A model generated the notes under the pieces. It ran no database searches, had not been told where the DNA came from, and worked only from the letters and a program-made list of their open reading frames with translations. A stretch of DNA of 7,529 bases from an uncultured Ruminococcus sp. (lineage in GTDB: Bacteria > Bacillota > Clostridia > Oscillospirales > CAG-272), in the NCBI GenBank assembly GCA_902783905.1, contig CACZSP010000231.1:1-7529 (forward strand), read 5' to 3'. Shown here one piece after another: positions 1 to 5,888 of this stretch. The position numbers and the translations under genes were made by a program. How positions within the stretch are numbered: the first letter of the stretch is position 1; each line of letters begins with the position of its first letter.

Positions 1-932
1 ATTCGGTCACCGACGGTACCGGCGGCGCGGTCTTCGTGAAGAATCTGACCGCCGCGTATCTGAACCTTAAATACGGTGTCTGCGGTTGCTTTTCCGACGG
101 TATCGCCGATCCGTTGGAACCGCCTCCGCCGGGAGAGCTGACCGACCGTTTTCCGGAATGCGCCGGAGAATATCCGGTGCCCGAGGAGGACACCCGGGTG
201 TACCGCCTGCGCGGCACTCCTGAGCCGGACAGATTCCGCCATCTGACCACCGGAGTGGTGCCGACGGACGAGCTGATCGCCGTCTCACACAGGCACGGAG
301 TCACGGTGACCGCCTTCCTCGCCGCGGTGATGGCGGAGGCCGTCGCGAAGGTGCAGGCGGAAAACCGTCCCCGCCGCGCCTGGAAGCCGGTGAGGATCAT
401 GGTCCCGGTCAATCTGCGCCGTCTGTTCGGCGTCGACACGCTGAGAAATTTCGTGCTTACCGTTACGGCGGGATTCGAGCCGAAGCTCGGGGAGTATTCT
501 TTCGACGAGATCTGCCGGATCATCAGCCGCACCCTCGCCCTGAAGGCGACGCGGCAGCACATGGCGGCAAAGATAGAAGCCAACGTACGTCCGGCGGAAA
601 ACAGGATTATCCGCGCCATGCCGGTGTTTATCAAGAATCCGGTGATGCGCCTTGTCTACCATTTCGTCGGGGAACGCGTCGGATGCATCAATATATCGAA
701 TCTCGGAAACGTGACCTTCCCCGCGCCCTGCGACGCGTACGTCCGCAGGTTCGAATTTATCATCGGAGTCCAGTATTCCTATCCGAACAACTGTTCGGTG
801 GTTTCCTGTCAGGGAAAAACGTTTATAAATATGATCCGCTCGACCAGGGAATCCGAGCTTGAACGTCTCTTCTTCTCGAGACTCGTCGAACTCGGGCTTC
901 CCGTCGATATCGAAAGCAACAAAAGGAGGTAG
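1..932 (+). CDS. Alcohol acetyltransferase/condensation-like acyltransferase, 5' truncated by the window
   Basis: This is the C-terminal part of a CoA- or carrier-dependent acyltransferase of the BAHD/condensation/AATase fold. The reading frame is open to the left edge (first full codon at 3). It begins S-V-T-D-G-T-G-G, and the cut codon before it ends in 'at', which fits His, giving the catalytic HxxxDG motif exactly at the edge. The GTG at 36 is therefore an internal Val and not a start. Later family-like features are PVNLRRLFGVDTLRNF (about codons 135-150 of the visible part) and GCINISNLGNV near codon 230, which corresponds to the structural loop late in the fold. Related proteins are about 420-450 residues, so roughly 130 residues are missing upstream. 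No signal peptide or membrane segment is visible. The stop at 930-932 overlaps the ribosome binding site of the next gene, so the two are probably one operon. The acyl donor and acceptor are unknown; 'alcohol acetyltransferase' is a family label only. Confidence 0.8.
   Translation, partial: SVTDGTGGAVFVKNLTAAYLNLKYGVCGCFSDGIADPLEPPPPGELTDRFPECAGEYPVPEEDTRVYRLRGTPEPDRFRHLTTGVVPTDELIAVSHRHGVTVTAFLAAVMAEAVAKVQAENRPRRAWKPVRIMVPVNLRRLFGVDTLRNFVLTVTAGFEPKLGEYSFDEICRIISRTLALKATRQHMAAKIEANVRPAENRIIRAMPVFIKNPVMRLVYHFVGERVGCINISNLGNVTFPAPCDAYVRRFEFIIGVQYSYPNNCSVVSCQGKTFINMIRSTRESELERLFFSRLVELGLPVDIESNKRR
922..930 (+). promoter_or_regulatory. Ribosome binding site overlapping upstream stop codon
   Basis: AAAGGAGGT is a near-perfect anti-16S match. 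It lies 7 bases before the ATG at 938, and its last base is the first base of the acyltransferase TAG stop. Ribosomes ending on the acyltransferase would sit on this site, which suggests coupled translation and fixes the downstream start. Confidence 0.85.
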
Positions 933-937
933 CCGGA

Positions 938-1630
938 ATGTACTGTGTGCGCTGCGGAGTCAGACTTTCCGACGGAGAAAAAGAGTGCCCTCTCTGTCAT
1001 ACCCCTCTTCCGGAGACCGGAGGCGATTCGGGGTCCTCTTATACCGCGTACAGCGACAGATTCCCGAAGGAAAGGGACAGCGAAAAATATCTGGCGCTTG
1101 GGCTGGTCACCGCCGGGATGATCGCCGCCTGCCTGATCTGTCTGATAATATGCCTTACGACCTACGGCCGGGTGTCCTGGTCGGGGACCGTGATGCTCGG
1201 GATCGCTTTTTCCTGGATCGTGCTGGTGCTGCCCTTCTTTTTCAGAAAATGGTATCCGCTTATCTTTCTGCCGGTCGATTTCGCGGCGGCGGCAGGTTAT
1301 CTTCTGTATATCTGCCTCTGGCTGGGTCAGCACTGGTATCTTTCATTCGCCTTCCCGCTGACGCTTATCACCGGCGCTTTGACCGTGGGGACGGTCTCGA
1401 TGCTGCGCTATATAAAGAAAGGACGCATATTCATCGTCGGAGGACTGCTGATAGCCATCGGCTCGCTTTGCATGCTGGCGGAGTTCTTTCAGCATATAAC
1501 CTTTTCGACCGGGATGTTCGTCTGGTCGCTCTACTGCGTCGCCTTTTTCTCGGCTGTCGGACTGTTTTTCATCATTTCGGCGATAATTCCGCCGATGAGG
1601 GCGTTCCTCGAGAGGAAATTCTTTATCTGA
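938..1630 (+). CDS. Zinc-ribbon polytopic membrane protein (DUF6320-like)
   Basis: This 230-residue protein has two parts. Residues 3-20 form a zinc ribbon, C3-x2-C6-x10-C17-x2-C20, just after the start. A polar linker (about 22-50) leads to about six hydrophobic helices at roughly 51-75, 80-102, 107-129, 134-156, 163-184 and 193-217. The tail is short and basic (R221, R226, K227). The ribbon would be cytoplasmic if the N-terminus is inside. From memory, this layout and the position directly after an AATase-like acyltransferase match the DUF6320 family of Firmicutes, whose function is not established. The gap to the acyltransferase is 5 bases with a strong shared ribosome binding site, so the two products probably work together, perhaps as a membrane partner for the acyltransferase. 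That role is an inference. The function remains unknown. Confidence 0.85.
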   Translation: MYCVRCGVRLSDGEKECPLCHTPLPETGGDSGSSYTAYSDRFPKERDSEKYLALGLVTAGMIAACLICLIICLTTYGRVSWSGTVMLGIAFSWIVLVLPFFFRKWYPLIFLPVDFAAAAGYLLYICLWLGQHWYLSFAFPLTLITGALTVGTVSMLRYIKKGRIFIVGGLLIAIGSLCMLAEFFQHITFSTGMFVWSLYCVAFFSAVGLFFIISAIIPPMRAFLERKFFI

Positions 1631-1648
1631 TCACCCGCTCGGGATTTG

Positions 1649-1675
1649 CCGGCGGTCCACTGAACCGACCGCCGG
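1649..1675 (+). other. 9-bp perfect hairpin upstream of desulfoferrodoxin
   Basis: CCGGCGGTC (1649-1657) pairs with GACCGCCGG (1667-1675) around a 9-base loop. The hairpin is GC-rich and begins 18 bases after the stop of the membrane-protein gene. No T-run follows directly; the next stretch is A/T-rich but mostly A. It may be a weak or Rho-independent-like end for the upstream operon, an mRNA stabiliser, or an operator for the superoxide reductase gene. Its role is unresolved. Confidence 0.5.
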
Positions 1676-1716
1676 GCAACCGTTTGGAAAAAACAATAAA
1701 ATAATAAATTCAATTT

Positions 1717-1721
1717 GGAGG
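1717..1721 (+). promoter_or_regulatory. Ribosome binding site fixing the desulfoferrodoxin start
   Basis: GGAGG lies 8 bases before the ATG at 1730. An in-frame TTG at 1715 overlaps this site and cannot be the start, so the protein begins at 1730. The A-rich spacer and A/T-rich bases 1687-1716 contrast with the GC-rich coding DNA and may carry the gene's own promoter, but I see no convincing -35/-10 pair. Confidence 0.8.
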
Positions 1722-1729
1722 AAAAAACA

Positions 1730-2104
1730 ATGGAAATGAAATTCTACCGTTGCGAGCACTGCGGCAAGATCGTCGCCGTCGTAAAGGATACGAAGGTCCC
1801 GCTGAAATGCTGCGGAGAGAATATGAAGGAGATCGTGCCGGGCACGGTCGACGCCTCGCTCGAAAAGCACGTTCCGACGTTTGAAAGAGAAGGGAATATC
1901 CTGACCGTAAAGGTCGGAGCCGTTTCCCATCCCATGCTCCCCGAGCATTATATCGAGTGGATCGCAGTGCAGACGACGTCGGGCAATCAGCGCAAGCCTC
2001 TCGCGCCCGGAGAAGCCCCCGAGGCGAAATTCGCTCTTCTCGACGGCGACGAGGTAAAGGCGGTATACGCGTACTGCAACCTGCACTCCCTCTGGAAGGC
2101 GTGA
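1730..2104 (+). CDS. dfx: Desulfoferrodoxin, class I superoxide reductase (2Fe-SOR)
   Basis: This 124-residue cytoplasmic enzyme reduces superoxide to hydrogen peroxide with electrons usually supplied by rubredoxin. It protects anaerobes from oxygen without releasing O2. The N-terminal desulforedoxin domain has the rubredoxin-like iron site C8-x2-C11 and C27-C28. The C-terminal domain has the active-site ferrous centre: E45-K46-H47 (the lysine and glutamate that help catalysis), H67 and H73 as further ligands, and C116-x2-H119 at the C-terminus. All ligands of the classic two-centre enzyme are present, and the length matches the family (about 125). It therefore belongs to the two-iron class, not the one-iron neelaredoxins. 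The start is the ATG with a GGAGG site 8 bases upstream. It lies 99 bases after the preceding operon and 46 bases before an rRNA methyltransferase gene, with which it may be cotranscribed. Confidence 0.96.
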   Translation: MEMKFYRCEHCGKIVAVVKDTKVPLKCCGENMKEIVPGTVDASLEKHVPTFEREGNILTVKVGAVSHPMLPEHYIEWIAVQTTSGNQRKPLAPGEAPEAKFALLDGDEVKAVYAYCNLHSLWKA

Positions 2105-2150
2105 GCTTCTTTATCAACCGTGAACGCCGCGGCGCGACGCTGAACGGGCT

Positions 2151-2897
2151 ATGAAAACGTCTGTTACCGGCGTCTGCTTTGCCGATCCTTCGCTTCCCGC
2201 CGAGGCAGAGGCGATCGCCGGGAGACTCGGTCTTCCGGTGATCGCCCCGGGTCCGGAACTTATGCTTTCGGTTCGTCCGGACGGGCTGTTCATAACCCGC
2301 GGCGGATCGGCTTTTTCGGTAGATTTTTCGTCGTATCTGCGGCGCGCGGCCGGAAACAATATCGGCGGCGAGCTGATAGTGCGCGCCGCAAAGCCGGATA
2401 CTTCCGCGTCGGGAAGGATCGCCGTCGACTGTACCGCCGGCTTCGGAGAGGATTCCTTCATCCTTGCCGCGGCTGGATATACGGTTATAATGTTCGAACA
2501 CAACGAAGTCACGGCAGAGCTGCTGTCGGACGGGTTGCGCCGGGGGCGTTCCGATCCCGCGACCCGGGAAATATGCTCCCGGATGGAGCTGCGGCGCGCG
2601 GACAGCGCCGCCGAACTTGCGCGGCTCGGATTCATCCCCGACGTCGTTTATCTCGATCCCATGTTTCCTCAGCGGAAGAAAAGCGGCGCCGTCAAAAAGA
2701 AGGCGCGGTTTCTCGGCGAGCTGGACGGACCCTGTGCCGACGGCGACGCACTGCTCGGCGCGGCTCTTGCGACGGGAGCGCGCAGGATAATAGTAAAAAG
2801 GCCGCGGGGCGGAGAATACCTCGCGGGAAGAAAACCCGATTATTCACTCGCCGGCGACACGGTGAGATACGACTGTTTCACCGGGAGAACCGAATGA
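2151..2897 (+). CDS. rsmJ: RsmJ-type 16S rRNA (guanine-N2)-methyltransferase
   Basis: This 248-residue SAM-dependent methyltransferase matches RsmJ (YhiQ, PF04445). In E. coli that enzyme methylates N2 of G1516 in 16S rRNA of the small subunit. The order of motifs fits: F-S-V-D-F (55-59) in the N-terminal region; SAM-binding motif I D93-C-T-A-G-F-G-E-D-S-F (93-103); acidic motif II at E116; catalytic-type motif D169-P-M-F-P173 followed by Q-R-K-K-S; V215-K-R-P218; and a C-terminal Y-D-C-F-T-G. The length equals that of the E. coli protein (about 250). The start at 2151 has only a weak ribosome binding site, but an in-frame stop at 2121 with no start codon in between leaves no better choice. 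The stop overlaps the next gene's start (ATGA at 2894-2897). Family assignment is strong; that G1516 (E. coli numbering) is the target here is transferred from E. coli. Confidence 0.92.
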   Translation: MKTSVTGVCFADPSLPAEAEAIAGRLGLPVIAPGPELMLSVRPDGLFITRGGSAFSVDFSSYLRRAAGNNIGGELIVRAAKPDTSASGRIAVDCTAGFGEDSFILAAAGYTVIMFEHNEVTAELLSDGLRRGRSDPATREICSRMELRRADSAAELARLGFIPDVVYLDPMFPQRKKSGAVKKKARFLGELDGPCADGDALLGAALATGARRIIVKRPRGGEYLAGRKPDYSLAGDTVRYDCFTGRTE

Positions 2898-4471
2898 AAA
2901 ACGTACGGCTGTCAGCACTGATAATTATTCTTATCATTCCGGCAGTTTTCCTTGCCGGATGCGGCGCAAATACGGATGACGGAAGCGGAACCGGAACCGG
3001 GTCGGGCAGCGAATCGGTCGCCCCTCCCGCCGTTATCACGATAGCGGGCGGAGACGGACCCGATTACGCCGTCATCCGCGGCGACAGGGCTTCCGAATGG
3101 GAGAAGGACGCTGCCGTCGCCCTTTACAAGGGGCTCAACGAAAAGCTCGGCAGGCGTCTTGAAATAGCGACCGACTACGACGGCAAGGGCGGGCGTTCAC
3201 GCGCCGCCCGGGAGATACTGATCGGGATGACCAACCGCTCGGACGAATGCGAATACCCCGACCGCGACGGTTATGGCTACGGCGGTTACTCGATAAGCGT
3301 CAGCGGCGAGAGGATCGTCATCGATGCCTCGGGAGAAGCCGGGATCATGCCCGCGGTGGAAAAATTCCTGTCGATGGTCGAGGTCTCGGAAAACCCCGAC
3401 GGAACGAAAAAACTGACCTTCGGAAAGGATACGCAAGTCATGATTTCAAATAAGATCCCGAAAGAAAAACTGTACGACATCGCGGACCGGCAGGATCTCG
3501 TGGCGATCTGCTATTCGACCTGGTTCGATCCGATCATCGAGGAATCGGGGAACGATCCGGCAAACATCGCGGAGGTCCTGGAGGGCAAGCGCGACTGGGG
3601 AGCCGAAGGCGAGTTCCATTACTGGTCCAAGCCGGAGATCGGCTACTACCGGAGCACCGACAGATCGGTCATACGGCGTCACATGACGCAGCTCGCCGAG
3701 GCGGGGATCGATTTCATCATAATAGACAACACAAACGCCGTTCCCGCCTGGAGCGGAAGAAAATACGTCGACAAGATCACCGGAAACACCCGCGTCTACT
3801 GGGACGCCATGGTGAAGGAGCCGGGACTTGCGCTTATGGAGACCATCCGGGAGATGCGCGACGAGGGCCTGCAGACCCCGTACGTGGCGATGTGGTGCGG
3901 CTGTCCGACCGATTACGGTACGGTGGACAAGATATACGAGGAGCTGTACGCCGACGGGCGTTTCGACGATCTCTGGGTATGGTGGGACGGTAAGCCCTTG
4001 TTCCTCGTCACCCAGCTTCACGGCGAGCGGGACGATATCACTCTCCGGATGATGTGGGGACTCAAATCCCAGGGCGTCAGCGAATGGTCCTTCCTGAACT
4101 ATCCCAACGTCGTAGCATACGACAAGGAAGGAAAAGCCGAACAGGTCTGCGTCTGCGTCGCGGTACAGCGCGGCTATATGTCACAGTCGGGCGTCGGAAG
4201 GCGCGGCGGACTGACCTTTTACGAACAGTGGCAGACGGCGTTTGCGGCGCGTCCCAAGGTGGTCAGCATCACCTGGTGGAACGAATGGGCGGCGCAGAGA
4301 TTCATCGTAAACGGCGAATCCGCCTTCGTCGACAACTACAGTCCCGAATACAGCCGGGACATAGAGCCGATGGAAGGCGGACACGGAGATACTTATTATC
4401 GGTGGATGAAGGAGTATATCGCCGCGTACAAGGCGGGGAAGGAATGCCCGCGGCTCGTTACCGACGGCTGA
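2894..4471 (+). CDS. Surface lipoprotein, glycosidase-like (GH20b-like N-domain plus GH99/GH71-like barrel)
   Basis: This 525-residue protein begins with a lipoprotein signal: K2 and R5, a hydrophobic core (6-19), and lipobox L20-A-G-C23. A Gly/Ser/Thr-rich linker runs from about 24 to 42. Residues about 47-165 resemble the alpha/beta domain placed before the catalytic domain in GH20, GH67 and GH84 enzymes, with Y58-A-V-I, E68-W-E-K-D-A-A and E107-I-L-I-G-M-T-N-R115. Residues about 190-520 look like a (beta/alpha)8 barrel of the GH99/GH71-like type: I-G-Y-Y-R-S-T-D near 250, then G271-I-D-F-I-I-I-D278-N-T-N281, and late in the barrel S-I-T-W-W-N463-E464-W465. Acidic residues D278 and E464 are catalytic candidates. 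The tail (Y-S-P-E-Y-S-R-D-I-E-P near 485) is distinctive. The start at 2894 is chosen because the signal peptide begins there and GGGAG lies 6 bases upstream; a longer in-frame extension would bury it. Substrate unknown; it probably acts on extracellular glycans at the membrane. Confidence 0.75.
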   Translation: MKNVRLSALIIILIIPAVFLAGCGANTDDGSGTGTGSGSESVAPPAVITIAGGDGPDYAVIRGDRASEWEKDAAVALYKGLNEKLGRRLEIATDYDGKGGRSRAAREILIGMTNRSDECEYPDRDGYGYGGYSISVSGERIVIDASGEAGIMPAVEKFLSMVEVSENPDGTKKLTFGKDTQVMISNKIPKEKLYDIADRQDLVAICYSTWFDPIIEESGNDPANIAEVLEGKRDWGAEGEFHYWSKPEIGYYRSTDRSVIRRHMTQLAEAGIDFIIIDNTNAVPAWSGRKYVDKITGNTRVYWDAMVKEPGLALMETIREMRDEGLQTPYVAMWCGCPTDYGTVDKIYEELYADGRFDDLWVWWDGKPLFLVTQLHGERDDITLRMMWGLKSQGVSEWSFLNYPNVVAYDKEGKAEQVCVCVAVQRGYMSQSGVGRRGGLTFYEQWQTAFAARPKVVSITWWNEWAAQRFIVNGESAFVDNYSPEYSRDIEPMEGGHGDTYYRWMKEYIAAYKAGKECPRLVTDG

Positions 4472-5819
4472 GTGACGAGATCATTTCCCTGCAGACGTCG
4501 ATGATAAGCTCCCCGACGCCGGCTTTGAAGCGAGAGCTTCTCGACTCGTAGCCGCCCTCGGCGTACGAGTCCTTCATCGGGAAATACCCCTCGCTGCCGT
4601 TGGTGAGACAGCAGGGAATGATCATTTTATCGCCGGGAGTGTCTCTCAGCGCCTTTCCTATGGCGTTGAAGGGCTCTCCCGGTATTCCGATATAGACGTT
4701 TTTTCCTACCGCAAGAGCCGAAAAAGGCATGGTGAAGGCGTCGGGACCGTCCTTCAGCGCCACCATCCTCGCCGCTTCGGCGACGACCGTGGTCAGCATC
4801 ATACCGGTGTACGGAAGATCTCCGTCCCTGCCTGCGAGATGCAGGCGGTTGATCCTTTCGGCTTCGGGAAGTTCGTCCGGGGAGGGCATATTCGAAGGTA
4901 TGTCCGCGCGGACGATCGCGAAGGATATACGCGTATCCTCTTCCTCCGGGAGCTTTTCCCAGACCTGCATCATTCCTCCGGCGACCGTCATGCCCATGTG
5001 GCGGGCGTGTGAGTAGCCCCTGCTTACGTCGTCGAAATCCAGGATCATTCCGTTCAGGTCTCCCGGCTTCGGCGACACGTTGACGTGATTGATATCCCCT
5101 TCGGCGCCGTTGAGTACGACGCATTTCGACGAAGGGACCGCGGCTTCGAAGGTGCGCCGGGCAAATCCCGGCCAGTCCGCGGAGATCTTTTCTCCGCCTA
5201 TGGTGTCGGGATGGACGCCGAAGCAGCCGACGGCAATATCCGGCTTTCCGTCGCGCGACAGCCGAATCACGCTTATCCTGTCGTCCGCCCCGGCGAGAGG
5301 GCGCACGATATCGGGGTTCCCGACACCGGGATTGGTCCTTACGCTCCCGTCCTTCATCAGATACCGTCTCCCGAAGGCGATTCCCGGAGCGTGAGAAACG
5401 CCCGACGAAAGCTTTGCCGGCGACAGATCGTCAAACGCCTCTGCGGCGGCGTCGGTTATTCTGCTTTTTAAGAATTTTCTGTATTCCGCGATAAGTCCCG
5501 CGTGTTCCGGATCTCTTTCGATATCGGTCGAAGGGCCGGTGTGGGTGTGCGTGCAGCTGATGAAAACGGCGTCCGCGGGGATCCCCGCGGCATCCGAGAC
5601 CGATCCGCGGCATTCGTCTGCGAAGTCCGTCGAGCCGATATCGAGCAGATCGCAGACAATGATGACGGCGGCGTCCGAGCCCGATCTGAGGGCGACGGCG
5701 TTTACCTCCAGTCCGTCGAGCTTTCCCTTTACCGATCTCGGTACGAAATACCCGGCTACGGGACAGCCGTGGGGCGGGTCGATGTTTTTGCGGCAGAAGC
5801 CGGCGTAAAAATCGTTCAT
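4458..5819 (-). CDS. Neutral/alkaline ceramidase-like metal-dependent hydrolase, cytoplasmic
   Basis: This 453-residue protein matches the N-terminal domain of neutral/alkaline non-lysosomal ceramidases (PF04734). Visible motifs in order are: G7-F and I13-D-P (start of the fold); I87-S-C-T-H91-T-H93-T-G-P (metal-binding His pair); F200-G-V-H203-P-D (further His); L236-N-G-A-E-G-D242-I-N; I379-P-G-E382-P-F (acidic metal ligand); and G411-Y-F-P then E421-G-G-Y424-E (Tyr ligand candidate). These suggest a zinc site like that of Pseudomonas ceramidase. Two differences matter: there is no signal peptide, and the ceramidase G-D-V-S-P-N segment carrying the catalytic Ser reads G-D-I-N-H-V here. It also lacks the C-terminal Ig-like domain and is about 200 residues shorter. 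It is thus probably an amidase or esterase on a different substrate. The start has CGGAG 6 bases upstream. It converges with the lipoprotein gene (14-bp overlap) and diverges from the GH20 gene. Confidence 0.85.
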   Translation of the reverse strand: MNDFYAGFCRKNIDPPHGCPVAGYFVPRSVKGKLDGLEVNAVALRSGSDAAVIIVCDLLDIGSTDFADECRGSVSDAAGIPADAVFISCTHTHTGPSTDIERDPEHAGLIAEYRKFLKSRITDAAAEAFDDLSPAKLSSGVSHAPGIAFGRRYLMKDGSVRTNPGVGNPDIVRPLAGADDRISVIRLSRDGKPDIAVGCFGVHPDTIGGEKISADWPGFARRTFEAAVPSSKCVVLNGAEGDINHVNVSPKPGDLNGMILDFDDVSRGYSHARHMGMTVAGGMMQVWEKLPEEEDTRISFAIVRADIPSNMPSPDELPEAERINRLHLAGRDGDLPYTGMMLTTVVAEAARMVALKDGPDAFTMPFSALAVGKNVYIGIPGEPFNAIGKALRDTPGDKMIIPCCLTNGSEGYFPMKDSYAEGGYESRSSRFKAGVGELIIDVCREMISSLSRR

Positions 5820-5848
5820 AACTGACTCCGGAAATTGTCTTTTAAAAT

Positions 5849-5877
5849 ATTATAATCCAATCGGGTATAACAGTCAA
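5849..5877 (-). promoter_or_regulatory. Sigma-70 promoter for the ceramidase-like gene
   Basis: On the minus strand, -35 TTGACT (5877-5872) and -10 TATAAT (5854-5849) are separated by exactly 17 bases, one base off consensus overall. Transcription would start near 5841-5843, giving a leader of about 22 bases with the CGGAG ribosome binding site at 5830-5826. It sits in an A/T-rich divergent gap of 69 bases (5820-5888). Confidence 0.85.
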
Positions 5878-5888
5878 GGATAAAAAAA

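Noticed and set aside
36..38. GTG as start of a 298-residue acyltransferase
   Set aside because: The frame is open to the left edge and the residues before it complete the HxxxDG motif; no ribosome binding site precedes it.
859..1704. 281-codon plus-strand open frame over the membrane protein gene
   Set aside because: It overlaps the zinc-ribbon membrane protein in another frame, is Arg-rich and low in recognisable motifs; the 938 gene has a strong ribosome binding site and real domain features.
1715..1717. TTG start for the superoxide reductase
   Set aside because: It overlaps the GGAGG site that serves the ATG at 1730, and the family length fits the ATG.
1710..2501. 263-codon minus-strand open frame
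   Set aside because: It runs antisense to the superoxide reductase and rsmJ genes, is rich in Arg/Ser/Pro, has no recognisable domain, and is explained by the high GC of the real genes.
2573..2893. 107-codon N-terminal extension of the lipoprotein
   Set aside because: It lies wholly inside rsmJ in another frame, is Arg-rich as expected of a shadow, and would bury the lipoprotein signal peptide.
3446..4021. 191-codon minus-strand open frame inside the lipoprotein gene
   Set aside because: Antisense shadow with no ribosome binding site or known motif.
4054..4551. 165-codon plus-strand open frame at the lipoprotein 3' end
   Set aside because: Arg/Gly-rich shadow in another frame, overlapping two supported genes.
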